Origin: Malus domestica
Taxonomy: Eukaryota; Streptophyta; Magnoliopsida; Rosales; Rosaceae
Reading direction: 5' to 3'
DNA: 64,000 nt
Assembly: GCF_042453785.1 (NCBI RefSeq)
Contig: NC_091668.1
Coordinates: forward strand, 27,405,501-27,469,500
A model generated the notes under the pieces. That model did no database searches, had not been told where the DNA came from, and saw only the letters and a program-made list of their open reading frames with translations. This document shows, one piece after another, positions 1 to 9,743 of this stretch. Within the stretch, counting starts at the first letter, position 1; each line of letters opens with the position of its first letter. Made by a program: the position numbers and the translations under genes.

Positions 1-575
1 CTTTATAAAATCCACCTAGAACATAAAGGCATCCATCAACAGCACCAATGGTAACCACAAAACAGCATTCGTTCAAATGCGTTCTTTCTCCCTAACCAGC
101 CTCTAATAGTATGATCAATTTTGATGCTTGGGCCCACCATATTCCACATCGAAAACCTAGAAGAACTCTTGCTGAATTCTTCTTCATAAACTACATTGGG
201 CATCTGAGGTAGCCTCTGCCACCTTCTTGACAGGGGATCAAAAGTATGCCAGGAAAGTTTATCCTCTTCAATTTTCGTCAACAAGTACAGCCATTCTTCA
301 CTTGTACCAAGTTCTTTTCTCAATTTAAATAGTTCAGAGCTAGTAACAGTTTCCTTCCACTTCCGGGAAACCAGCCTGATATTGAAGTAACAAATTCTAG
401 GGAATCTAGCAATAATTTGGATCGATAGCTCATCAGGAAGATTGGGAATTAGTCTTTGGCTCTCCTCAAAAGTACATGGTGACATTCTTTGCCTCTTGCA
501 GGTGTCATTCTGAGAGATCTCATGGCACTCATTTCTCTCAGACTTCGGACCAGCCAATCTCAAAAGAGCCCCCAT
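1..575 (-). pseudogene. F-box/kelch-repeat protein (At1g22040-like), 5' part, frameshifted
   Basis: The reading frame starts at an ATG at 575 (an in-frame ATG also lies at 587). It encodes an F-box at about residues 45-90, with LPDELSIQIIARFPR and the conserved LVSRKW. A linker typical of the plant F-box/kelch family resembling Arabidopsis At1g22040 follows (KELGTSEEWLYLLTK, then WQRLPQMP). Such proteins are substrate receptors of SCF E3 ubiquitin ligases. The first kelch repeat should follow FCG, but the frame hits TGA at 36-38. In a shifted frame the same DNA reads TIGAVDGCLYVLGGFY, the expected kelch start. A small deletion (about 2 nt, near 52-55) therefore breaks the gene, unless this is a sequencing error. 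A splice-acceptor-like TTTGCAG lies just upstream of the ATG, suggesting a 5'UTR intron. The 3' part lies outside the window. Confidence 0.72.
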
Positions 576-587
576 CAGAAACTGCAA

Positions 588-1640
588 AGATCAGTAAACC
601 TCATAGATCACACGACTCTTTTTAGTCCCACAGTTGGGACCAGCCACTCTCAAAAACAACTACATAGTTGACTTAGCCTCATGGATGCAGAAATTATTCA
701 TTCTACTTTCAGTTGATCAATTCCAAAACTAAAAGAACACACGCACACCAGAACTGCGATCAGCGTACCTAAAGAAACGAGACCAAATTTGACTTCAATC
801 CAAGTTCTGCAAAATTATTCGTTCCACTTTCAGTTCAAGAATGCAAAAGGCCAAATGAACACGCACAAACAGCTACAACAAGCTAAATTCACGAGGCCAG
901 TTCCAAAGTTATCAAAACCGGATGCGAGATGAAACTTGTGCACATTTGGCTCCAAAGTTAACAAAAGGCATCCCACATGTTGTTGACTGATATGGACTAA
1001 ATTTCGTGTTGCTTCTCATGGAATAACCCAAAAAAATTAACTCCAAATATCACTGAAACCCCTCCTCTAAAAATTATCTTCATACTTGATGAGTTGATAT
1101 TTTACTATATATTTTACATCCATCCAGCTTGTATTTTATTAATGAAGTTTCCATCCAATCCTCCGTTCTTTTGCGAGAATTGCATTGTTTAAAAGAATTT
1201 AAGAGACAATTAACTACAAAAATTACTATTGAACTGAATTTACTAACGAATTATATCACAAAGGTTTAAATTCCTAATATTTTTACCTCAAGGACCGTTT
1301 GTATTCGATTTAGGCCAAGAAGTAATGGAAGCTTCTAATCTACTGGGCCTATCCTCAACGACCTAAGCCCGTTCATTAGTAACCCAGACCATAACACAAA
1401 TACAAATAGGTCCCTTCAAAAATAAATGCAAACAGGTCCTGGGCCACTCTCTCTCTCTCTCCCCAAACCTGCCGCTGGGCCACTCCCTCTCTCTCCCCAA
1501 ACCTGCCGCAATGTCGTATTTTTCTCAATAAAATCGTCACTTGTCTCACACACGTTTTGAAATTCAATCTCTCGCTGTCGCTTTCTATCTCTCTCTCTCT
1601 CTCTCTCTCTCTCGTATGATTAGGGTTTGAAGAGAATCGA
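588..1640. other. Intergenic region between divergent F-box and double-longin genes
   Basis: No coding region is seen. Two stretches (about 548-570 and 637-658) share the string ccagccactctcaaaa with one mismatch, a small duplication near the F-box 5' end. The right-hand part is pyrimidine rich, with CT runs at about 1448-1461 and 1488-1496 and a perfect (CT)n at about 1589-1612. A telo-box-like TTAGGGTTTGA lies at about 1620-1630 in the presumed 5'UTR of the next gene. CT-rich leaders and telo-box motifs are common in plant housekeeping promoters. No convincing TATA box was found. Confidence 0.5.
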
Positions 1641-1649
1641 ATAGTATCG

Positions 1650-3817
1650 ATGGCTCCATCGTTGATCTGCAGCTTCGTGATGTGCAGGACGGTTATGCTT
1701 GCAGAGTGCTCAAATCATCAGGATCAGGAGGATGTGGCTCGCCTGGCTCTGAATTTGCTCGAGACGCTCGACCGTTCGATGAGAAGGATCACCTACGAAC
1801 GTGGTGATGGTTACACCTTCAACTACCTGATCGATTCTGGCTACAGTAATATCTCTTTCTCTTGCCGTGCCTTTGTTACGGTTCTGGTTTAGACGATAGT
1901 AAGACTCGTCTAAATTTCGCTGATTGAAATTCGTCATTCGTGTTTTTGTTGGTTTTCGAATAAAAAGAAAAATTGTTAACTTTTTTTTTTTTGGGGTTCG
2001 GAATAAGTTAGTTATTTGTTTTACTGAATGTTGGCTTCGGAATAAACTTTTTAATTTGCTTTGTAGCGCTATGTATATAGCTGAACTAACTTCACTATTT
2101 CAATGGTGCAGCATACTGTGTAGTTGCAGATGAGGATATTGGTCGAGAAATTCCTCTTGCCTTCCTCAATCAAGTCAGGAAGGATTTTCTTGGCAAATAT
2201 CGTGCACAATTTGTTAAAGCACTAATTGCAGATAGTCTGAGCAATGAATTAGGGTAGCTGTTTCTTTATCCCTTCACTTGTTAAATAGCTTGCACCTTTC
2301 CCTTTCTATGACGTGTTCTAATGCCTCAACTTTGTAGGTCCAAACTGAAGGAGCATATGGAATATGTAGCTGCTAAAGTCTCAAAAGACGAACAAGTTGC
2401 GATGGAATATATTGACAAGGTAAAGGGCATTCTCTCAACTCTTTTGATTTTCATTTTATCTTTACTCTGCCAATCTATTTCATATGTTTAATATTGTTCT
2501 TGTCGCTTGAGAATAGAATCGAGGGTGGCGCATGAGAAGAAAATCCAAAGCTCCATCATTGAGCTATAGCTTCGTGGCGCACGGCACGGTGGTTCTTGCG
2601 GATTGGTTGCAATTTGACCATACGGTCAGTGGCTTGGCTGTGGATTATCTCTCTGAGCTCCCCTGTTCGATAAATAAGATCACCTACGACTGTGGCGGCT
2701 GCACGATCAACTACCTGCTTGATAGCAACTTCAGTAATACCTCTCCTCTCATATATTTGTGTTTGATTTCTACTTTTCAGTCAATAAGGTTGTGGCTACA
2801 CGATCAACTACCTGCTTGATAGCAACTTCAGTCTCATGTATTTGTGTTCGATTTCTACTTTTCAGTCGATAAGGTCGTGCTCATGTATTTGATTTCCTTT
2901 TTACTTCATTTAAATTGTTTCAATGTATGGTTGTTGAATCATTTGGTCCTTGCAGTCAACAGGCTTAAGACTATTGTTCCATTTTTTATGACCATCGTAT
3001 GAGATCGGTCTACACTTCTATTAATTTGATTTTGTTTCTCTCGTCTCTTTCCTTTGTGGCCCTCTTTTGGTTTATTAACATATATAATTAGAATCTCATT
3101 GGTTATTACCAGTTGCTTTCTTGATAGCCAAGCTTGTCTAGTCGCACATGTCTTTTTACTTTACGATGCATGTATGCATATAGCTGAACTAACTACACCA
3201 TTTGGGTGCTGCAGCATACTGTGTGGTTGCAGCTAAGGCTATGGGTCGAAATATTCCTCTTGCCTTGCTCGATCAAATCAAGAAGGATTTTACTGCCAGA
3301 TTTGGTGGAGGATTAGCTGTAGCAACAGTTGTAAATAGTCTGAACAAAGATTTCAGGTGGCTGTTGCTTTTTCTTTTCTTTCATTAAATGGATGGTGCCT
3401 TCCTTTTGTATGAAGCGTTGTAATTCCTCGACTTTGGTTGCGATATTATAGGTCCAAACTGAAGGAGCGTATGAGACATGCTGAGGTGAAAGCTGCTCAA
3501 GCCTCAAAAGATAAAGGAGTAACTATGGAAAATATTGAAAAGGTAAAGGGCATGGTGTGGCCTCTATTGATTTTATCTTTATATTTACTCCATTTGGCAT
3601 CTATTTCATGCGGTCAATATTGGCCTTGTCTTTGGTTTGTGTTTCAGTGAATAATTGTCAACATGTCTGTGTTACATTTTGTAGCTTGTTTGTAAATGGT
3701 AATCACATTTGACGATCTTGCATTTCTTATTGATCATTGTAGGACGACGAGGAGGATGATGACGATGATGATGACAAGGAGGAAGATGACGATGACGATG
3801 ATGAGGACGAGTATTAA
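1650..3817 (+). CDS. Tandem double-longin VAMP72-like protein with acidic tail, no SNARE core or membrane anchor
   Basis: Seven exons fit in phase: 1650-1845, 2112-2253, 2338-2419, 2517-2733, 3215-3356, 3452-3542, 3743-3817. They give about 314 aa. Each half resembles the longin domain of plant R-SNAREs VAMP721-727: PSLICSFV or PSLSYSFVAHGTVVLAD, then TYCVVA, IPLAF/IPLAL and SLNKDF, ending at SKLKEHM and MENIEK. Both halves stop just before the zero-layer Arg of the SNARE motif. Half 1 joins half 2 in frame (IDK to NRGWRM). Half 2 ends in an exon coding about 24 residues, nearly all Asp/Glu. VAMP72 proteins normally carry one longin domain, a SNARE helix and a C-terminal membrane anchor; here both of the latter are missing, so a soluble protein is expected. 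The two halves share exon phases and intron sequence, so they arose by internal duplication. The alternative is two adjacent truncated genes, but no terminator or promoter is evident in the 97-bp intron between them. Confidence 0.7.
2694..2877 (+). repeat. Tandem duplication of exon end and intron start (two units of about 85-90 bp)
   Basis: The last bases of exon 4 of the double-longin gene (atcaactacctgcttgatag) and the first part of its intron, with a shared polypyrimidine stretch ending in ttttcagtc, occur twice in a row (about 2694-2788 and 2789-2877). The second copy lacks the taatacctct segment after the splice site, so its donor is weaker. It is probably non-functional, but it could act as a decoy or alternative exon end. 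Confidence 0.75.
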
Positions 3818-4445
3818 TGAGAAGCAAATATGGGATACAAGAAATGAGACCTGCATTGTACTTTTATGACATTTTGTATACGGTCTTATTTGACTTGCCT
3901 AGGTAGTCAAGTGGATTTTGGAATATTGAAATGCTGCATGTGTTTGTAGTTTTCAATGATTTGATTTCAAATTACTATTAAGTAAAATTCAGTGGCGCGC
4001 TCGGATGTATACTGACTCCACTTGGTGGGATAAGGTTTGATGGTGGTTGTTGACGTTGTAAATTATTAATAAGTAAAAACTCTAAAGAGCGAGAAGAGCG
4101 ACAATCACCAACAAAGAGGCTCAAAAAGAACAGTAACACGAAGGAAAAAGAACATTGGCATGTAGGCCCTAAACGAAGGGGTCAAGAAGCATGAGTATGA
4201 AGATTTGGTGTAGGGGTGGGTTTTTAGTGGGTTTATCGACCAACCAAACCGAATTTGAGTGGGCTAGGTTGGGTTGTAAATTTTAACCATTTATTTTTGG
4301 GTTAAAATCTAACGATCCGTTCACTCGTTGAGTTGAAGTATTTTTAATGAGATTGAAACCGATACACTTGCATATACATGAATAGGATTTTTCCGACATT
4401 TTCTTAATCATGGGATCAAAATATGATTTTTCTGACAAGCGCAGA
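3818..4445. other. 3' flank of double-longin gene with LINE-tail remnant
   Basis: No gene is seen. The sequence at about 4011-4052 (gactccacttggtgggataa, then a GTT-rich run) resembles the 3' end of plant RTE-type LINEs, in which a conserved stretch precedes (TTG)n. The motif taggggtgggttt at about 4212 looks like one end of a hAT-type element, but no partner end was found. Confidence 0.4.
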
Positions 4446-4612
4446 CCATTGTAAGGTCTAATATTACGCTGTAGTGGTATTTTTCTTCATTTGTAAGTGA
4501 GAGGTTTTAAGTTCGATTCTCGCCAAAACCAAAGTTAAACCACATTATTATGGCAATACCATTGTAAAGATTAGCCCACTCCCCCACCCTCTTAGTGGAT
4601 ACTTTAATTTAT
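4446..4612 (+). mobile_element. Putative tRNA-derived SINE copy, plus orientation
   Basis: It contains a pol III B-box-like core (agttcgattctcgcc) preceded by tttgtaagtgagaggt, and it ends near an A/T-rich stretch. It is homologous in inverted orientation to 4738-4915, which shares the same core and the downstream ccacattatt and cccactcc stretches. The two copies therefore form an imperfect inverted pair. Family naming would need a repeat library. Confidence 0.55.
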
Positions 4613-4737
4613 AAGATAAGCCTTCCGACGTCTATGTTCGTAAGGGGATTTGACTGTAAAATATTTTACATTTTTCTCATTCATGAACGTGTAAGAGTAA
4701 GAAGCCGTCTGGAGCCTATGTTGCAGTAGGATTGCCT

Positions 4738-4915
4738 TTATTTTTTTATTTTTTTTAACAAACGATATTATTTACACTAAAAACGAGGGGTGGCTAAGTC
4801 TCATAATGGTCTAGCAATCATGTGGTTCAAATTCTTCTCTGACAAAAATCGAATCTAAGACCTCTCACTTACAAAGAAAATGAAAATGTCACTTGACCGT
4901 AGTACTAAGTAGCAA
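4738..4915 (-). mobile_element. Putative tRNA-derived SINE copy, minus orientation, with A-rich tail
   Basis: Read on the minus strand it runs from near 4915 through TTTGTAAGTGAGAGGTCTTA and a B-box-like GATTCGATT core. It finishes in AATATCGTTTGTTAAAAAAA, a typical A-rich retroposon tail. It is the same family as the copy at 4446-4612. Confidence 0.6.
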
Positions 4916-5003
4916 ACCAAAACAACTATAACGTTCAAGAATGAATGCAAACCAAAATAATCATCCACCGAAGTCAAGAGTTTGGCAGTTGCTCAAACAT
5001 AAA

Positions 5004-5134
5004 GGTCGTACCCAGTGCACAAGGCTCCCGCTTTACACAGGGTCTGGGAGAGGTGAATGTCGGCTAGCCTTACCCCCATTTATGGAGAGGCTGCTCCCAA
5101 GTCTCGAACCCGAGACCTACCGCTCATGGACGAA
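5004..5134 (-). mobile_element. Au-type SINE, minus orientation, with 20-bp target-site duplication
   Basis: The minus strand carries the B-box GGTTCGAGACT and the long conserved stretch seen in the plant Au SINE family (GGAGCAGCCTCTCCAT, TAAAGCGGGAGCCTTGTG, CTGGGTACGACC). The flanks are an exact direct repeat, ggcagttgctcaaacataaa, at 4984-5003 and 5135-5154. This is the hallmark of target-primed retroposition. The 5' A-box region appears truncated. Confidence 0.8.
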
Positions 5135-5154
5135 GGCAGTTGCTCAAACATAAA

Positions 5155-6014
5155 AAATAAAAAAAATCATTGTTCATAATTTTGGTAGCGAAAGTCCTCT
5201 GGCGTTTTCCATCTTGATGAATTTGTACCTACATTTTTTTTATCAATGACCAAAGCCACGAGCCCACGAAGGGGTGAGAGGGTTTAACCAATGGATTTTA
5301 GATGCCTAAATCTTTTTTTTTTTTTTTTTTTTTTTTTAAGAAAAAAAAAAGAGCTTCAGGCTTAATTGGCGTAGCAAAAGCTTAAGAGAATTTGGTGGAG
5401 AATGGGGTATCCATTAGAAGATAACCAGCCACATGTGTAGTCTTTTCCGTGCCATGCATTGACATGCAGTTGGCCAAGGCGTGTCATCTTTTGAATGGAG
5501 GAGAGGATTATCTTGAAGATATTATTTAATTAATAATATCTTGAAATTATCTCGTAAAATCCCTGATTAGATTTGATTGTGATTCTTTGCTTGATTGAGT
5601 TGGTCTTCAATAAAAAAAAGCTTCAAAGATATGATCTGATTATTAATCTTATCTTTAATACATTTGATTTTTCTCCTTCCTATAGACATGAGAGGTTGGA
5701 GAATGACACACCTCGACCCGGAATGTCCACTAGTGCGTTTCGTAAGAATAGTGTTATCAGGGACCAAAAGTGATTGTCCCAAGATGTTCTTCCATTGAGT
5801 GCTACCCCTGTAGCACCACATTGTCACTCCATACATTTCTGGAATCTTGACGAGAATAGACTTTGTAGGAATTCTAATAGGTGGTATTCTAACGGACACT
5901 GCCAAGGAACCAAAACTATTTCTGATTTCAAATCTCAAAAAGTTTAATAATGATGGCTAAAGAATAGTGATAGAATTGATTTATAGATCCCTGGTGATAC
6001 ACCGTTATCGATAC
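5155..6014. other. Intergenic repeat-derived DNA
   Basis: No supported gene. There is a poly(T) run of about 28 nt around 5311-5338, followed by a poly(A) run at 5340-5350. The segment at about 5700-5740 (cacctcgacccggaatgtcc) looks like a fragment of an unidentified LTR. The minus-strand frame across 5567-5938 has no recognisable domain. Confidence 0.4.
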
Positions 6015-6529
6015 TGTTGATGCACAAAATCAGTGAGGACTTTGGTACAACAGAAAGTGTTAAGTTTGTGACCTTGGCTAGATTGCTCCGGTCATTAGTG
6101 TGGATAAGTATGTAAATGGATAGAGACAGGGAAGCAAACACAAGATGTACATGGTTCACCCAGATTGGCTACGTCCACGGAGTAGATGAGTTCTCATTAA
6201 TTGTGAAGGGTTTACATAAGTACATAGGTTCAAGCTCTCCTTTAGTGAGTACAAGTGAATGATTTAGTACAAATGACATTAGGAAATATTGTGGGAGAAT
6301 GATCTCCTTTTATAGAAGAGAGTTTCTAGCCTTGTTCTGACATTGACACGTGTCGTGTTGTGATTGGCTTCCGACGTTAACACGTGTCGCGCTATGATTG
6401 GCTTATGATATCGACACGTGTCGCTCTGTGATTGGCCTCCTGGTTTGAGGGAAACTCTTATGGGTCCTTGACAGTATAACGTTGACCGGTGCTCGGTAGT
6501 TTCGGGATTGGTCAAGTATGGTACAAACA
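6015..6529 (-). mobile_element. LTR (515 bp), minus orientation, probable 3' LTR of a decayed element
   Basis: It is bounded by TG and CA (plus strand TGTTGATGCA at the left and ACAAACA at the right). It matches, in inverted orientation and with the same length of 515 bp, the solo LTR at 61563-62077. On the minus strand it holds a TATA box (CTATAAAAGGAG, about 6306-6317). The sequence just to its right, read on the minus strand, is a purine-rich AGGGGAGCAC abutting the LTR start, as expected for a polypurine tract. It is therefore the 3' LTR, with the element body extending to the right. No target duplication could be paired. Confidence 0.8.
6338..6442 (-). promoter_or_regulatory. Triplicated CCAAT + G-box module in LTR U3
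   Basis: Three consecutive units of about 33 bp each combine gattgg (CCAAT box on the minus strand) with an ACGTGTCG motif; two of the three are palindromic GACACGTGTC. They lie just upstream of the minus-strand TATA box of the LTR. The same triplet is present in the solo LTR at about 61651-61755. CACGTG/ACGTGTC elements are known binding sites for plant bZIP and bHLH factors (ABA and light response). Confidence 0.75.
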
Positions 6530-7845
6530 GTGCTCCCCTAAGTTCCCGAGTGAGGGAAGCTCCTCGGTTGGGGACTTGCAAGATCCAAGCCGCTGAGTAA
6601 TCACGAAACTTCTAAGTACCGAAGTGTAGTATCGTCTTCACTTGCCTTATCTGTCTCATATGTAGATGTGGCATCTTCTCTGGAAGTACTTTTCCTCCAT
6701 CCAGGGGTGGTATCTTTAACCGGTGGAGATGCACAAGGTAATGTATCAATTTGACTGGAAGCTTACTTGTAGTTTCAGGCTTGGTCAAGCGCGATACAAA
6801 CCATGTAGTAGGAGTCCCCCAAGTCGCCGAGCTAGGAGATTTGCCGAAAGAGGTGACAGACAAGGTAAGCAATCAGAGTTCCAAGCAATCAATACCATAT
6901 CAGAAGCTTGATTTCGAGTTCCAGCTGATTGTTCTCATTCTCCCTATCTTGCAGGCAGCAAGAAGGATAAAGAGAAGAAAAAATAGAAGAGATGATATGA
7001 GATACTTTTGCTTTTGAAGAAGTAACTTTCCACATGCTTATTCTTGAACTGGGCTGGAGGGTTTTCTGGTTTCCTCCAGAGTATAAGGCCGACTCAAGAA
7101 TTTGAGGGTCAAAACAAGTCCATCAAATCTAGAGTACGTTCAACCCTGATGATATGTGATACTTTTGTTGTTGACAAAGTAGTGGATGTATCGGCACGTG
7201 TTCTGTTACGCTTGTCTCCACATGCTTCCTTGTATCCTTCTCACTTGCCCTATCTGTTCCTCAGGCAGATGTGGTATCTTCTCTGAAAGCATAAGATGTT
7301 GAAGGTGAGTACTCGAGAGCAATGCCATGTAAGTAATCAGACAAGGGGTTCCAGGCAGTCAGTTCCTGACTAGAAGCTTGATTCCAAGTGCTGACTGATT
7401 GCTCTCTTTCTCATTGTCTTGCATGTAAAAACAAGGCCAAAGGAAAAGACGGGGAAAAAGCATGATATGGGATACTCTTGCTTTTAACCCTAATGATATG
7501 AGATATTCTTGCTCTGGTGTAGCTTGTTTGCAGAGGTATTATCGGGGGGAAAGAAAGCTGAGTATTTCGAGAGGCTTTGTTGGGAGTGCCCTCTCAGATA
7601 TGAGGAAGGGTTGAGCATTTTTGCAAGTCTTCCTGTCCGTTGAGGATGGAAGTCGACATATATAAGAGTCTCCCTAACAACAAGTAGTAATGTTATTCCT
7701 TTACCCTTCTTGGTCATAGCAATATAGTGGGAGCTGCAAACTTCACGTGTTTTAACTTTGTCAGAGCATTTTGAAAAAGTCGTCTGTGGTATCTGGAAAG
7801 CTAATGATGCGTGTGAAGATTGCAGACAAGCTTTATCCAAGGAAA

Positions 7846-8301
7846 TCGGGTTCTCGAAGTTCAAAGAGCGGTGCCTCTTCGGTTTTCGAACAAGCAATCC
7901 TGTCGGGGATCTGGCTCTCAAGATTCGGAGAACAGAGCCTCTTTGATTTTTGAGAAAGCAATCCTGCTGGGAGTCTGGCTATTGAGATTCAGAGAGCGGT
8001 GTCTCTTTGATTTTGAAGAAAGTAATCTTGTTGGGAGTCTGGCTCTCGAGATTCGGAGGGCGGTGCCTCTTCGATTTTTGAGCAAGCAATCCTGCTGGGA
8101 GTCTGGCTCTTGAGATTCAGAGAGTAGTGTCTCTTTGATTTTCGAGAAAGTAATCCTGTTGGGAGTCTGGCTCTCGAGATTTGGAGGGCGGTGTCTCTTC
8201 GATTTTTGAGCAAGTAATCCTGTTGGGAGTTTGGCTCTCGAGATTCGAAGAGTGATGCCTCTTCGATTTTTTGAGCAAGCAATCTTGTTGGGAGTGTTTT
8301 C
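7846..8301 (+). repeat. Seven tandem units of about 64 bp
   Basis: Units start at about 7846, 7918, 7980, 8046, 8110, 8174 and 8238. Each has a gagattcggagggcggtg-like start, cctcttcgatttttgag in the middle and ctgttgggagtctggctct at the end. Units are alternately similar, which suggests a two-unit higher-order period. All minus-strand frames through the array read as repetitive Arg/Ser/Gln-rich peptides, with no evidence of real coding. Confidence 0.85.
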
Positions 8302-8464
8302 TCGAATGTGAGTAAAGGTTGGGCATTTTTGCCAGTCTGCCTTGCCACGGCGCACAGAGGTTGACACACATAGGAACTTTCCAGTTATCAAGTAGTGGTG
8401 CTGTTCCTTTACCCTTGTGGGTAATAGTAGGGTAGCTGGACCTTCAAAATTTATGTGTCTAAAC

Positions 8465-8800
8465 TTTGTCATAGATCTTTGGCAAAGTTATCTGTGGTAC
8501 CCAAGGAGCTGATGTTGCGTGTAGAAAGTGGTGCCTCTTCGAAATCCGGAGAGTGGTGCCCCTTCGATTTTTGAACCAACGGCCATGTTGCCCTTTCTTT
8601 GCTATTCATTTACCCTTCTTAGTCATAGCAATGTAGTGGGAGCTGCAAGCTTCACGTGTCTAAACTTTGTCAAAGATTTTTGGCAAAGTTATCTGTGGTA
8701 CCCGAGGAGCTAATGTTGCGTGTGGAAAGTGATGCCTCTTCAAAATCCAGAGAGTGGTGCCTCTTCGATTTTTGAACCAACGGCCATGTTGCCCTTTCTT
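8465..8800 (+). repeat. Two direct repeats of about 130 bp upstream of the extra ORF
   Basis: The blocks starting at about 8465 and 8660 share ggcaaagttatctgtggtac, gatgttgcgtgt or taatgttgcgtgt, and ttgaaccaacggccatgttg. A third, shorter relative of the preceding segment lies at about 7700-7760. They sit between the 64-bp array and the TATA-like site at 8799. Confidence 0.75.
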
Positions 8801-8806
8801 TTATAA
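8799..8806 (+). promoter_or_regulatory. TATA-like site for the plus-strand extra ORF
   Basis: cttttataagggc lies about 120 bp before the ATG at 8924, at the end of the second 130-bp repeat. Downstream there is an ORF, and A/T-rich polyadenylation-like signals (aataaataagc) lie at about 9665. Together these suggest an autonomous transcription unit running opposite to the LTR. Confidence 0.45.
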
Positions 8807-8923
8807 GGGCACCAATTGTGTGCAAGAAGTACATTCAGAGAGTTATTGCTTGTAAGAATTTTCCCCTTATTTTTGTACTTCAGAGATTTATTAGATCTCA
8901 TTTCTCCTTCATCATTTCTGAAA

Positions 8924-9597
8924 ATGTCTGACCCATCCGACCGTCGTTTTGACTTGAACTTTGGTGAAGAGGCAGCTATGTCTCCTCAAGACAACATATG
9001 GCGCCTATCCTTCTTATCCCCTACTGGTCCTTTTACCGTTGGAGACTCTGTGATGAAGAATGATATGACCGTTGTGGTGGTGGCCAGGAACCTTCTCACT
9101 CCCAAAGATACAGACTACTTTCCAAACGGTCTAATGAGTTGGCTGTTAAGGATTCCCTGGCTTTCAGTGTTCAGTGTGCAGGTTCTGTGTCTAATATGGG
9201 CCAACGCCTATTTGCTCGAACCCGCCAAGTTGAATCATTGGCGGCTGAAATGATAAGTCTCAAACAGGATATTATAGGGCTCAAGCATGAGAATAAACAG
9301 TTGCACAGGCTCGCACATGACTATGCTACAAACATGAAGAGGAAGTTTGACCAGATGCAGGAATCTGATGGTCATATTTTACTTAATCATCAGAGGTTTG
9401 TGGGTTTGTTCCAAAGGCATTTATTGCCTTCGTCTTCTAGGGCTGTACTGCGTAATGAAGCTCCAAATGATCAACTTCCGATGCCTCCTCCTTCTGGGGT
9501 TCTGTCCAGTACTGAGGCTTCGAGTGATCACCCTCCGGTGCCTTCTCTTTCTGGGGCTCTACCGACTGCTGAGACTTCTCCTAAACAACCTTTGTGA
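8924..9597 (+). pseudogene. Extra ORF of LTR element, unknown function, one frameshift
   Basis: The ORF starts at ATG 8924 (MSDPSDRRFDLNFGEEAAM), and its first frame runs to about 9111. The continuation (KDSLAFSVQCAGSVSNMGQR, a coiled-coil-like stretch with LAAEMISLKQDIIGLKHEN, then a Pro/Ser-rich C-terminus with PMPPPSGV) lies in another frame to the TGA at 9595-9597. A one-base indel near 9108-9116 explains the break. Read through, the product would be about 225 aa. The coiled coil suggests oligomerisation. The Pro-rich tail contains two related blocks (PSGVLSSTEAS and SGALPTAETS). I do not recognise a named domain. Position and orientation suggest a transposon-borne extra ORF rather than a host gene. 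Confidence 0.55.
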
Positions 9598-9743
9598 AGG
9601 CTCCCTCTTGTTTGTTTATTTTGACTCATGTATATATACATATTTGTAACTTATCGGATATATCAATAAATAAGCTTTGCTTCATTTCAACGTATTGTGT
9701 TAAATACACCAAAGTCTCATTCACTAAGTTCTTTGAATTTTTT

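Noticed and set aside
4212..4300. A third hAT-like element starting taggggtgggt
   Set aside because: Only one end was found, with no matching right end or 8-bp duplication.
5567..5938. Minus-strand 123-residue frame
   Set aside because: No domain, start context or homology was recognised; it lies in repeat-derived DNA.
7918..8472. Minus-strand 184-residue frame and overlapping frames
   Set aside because: It is a translation of the 64-bp tandem array; all frames read as repeats with no domain.
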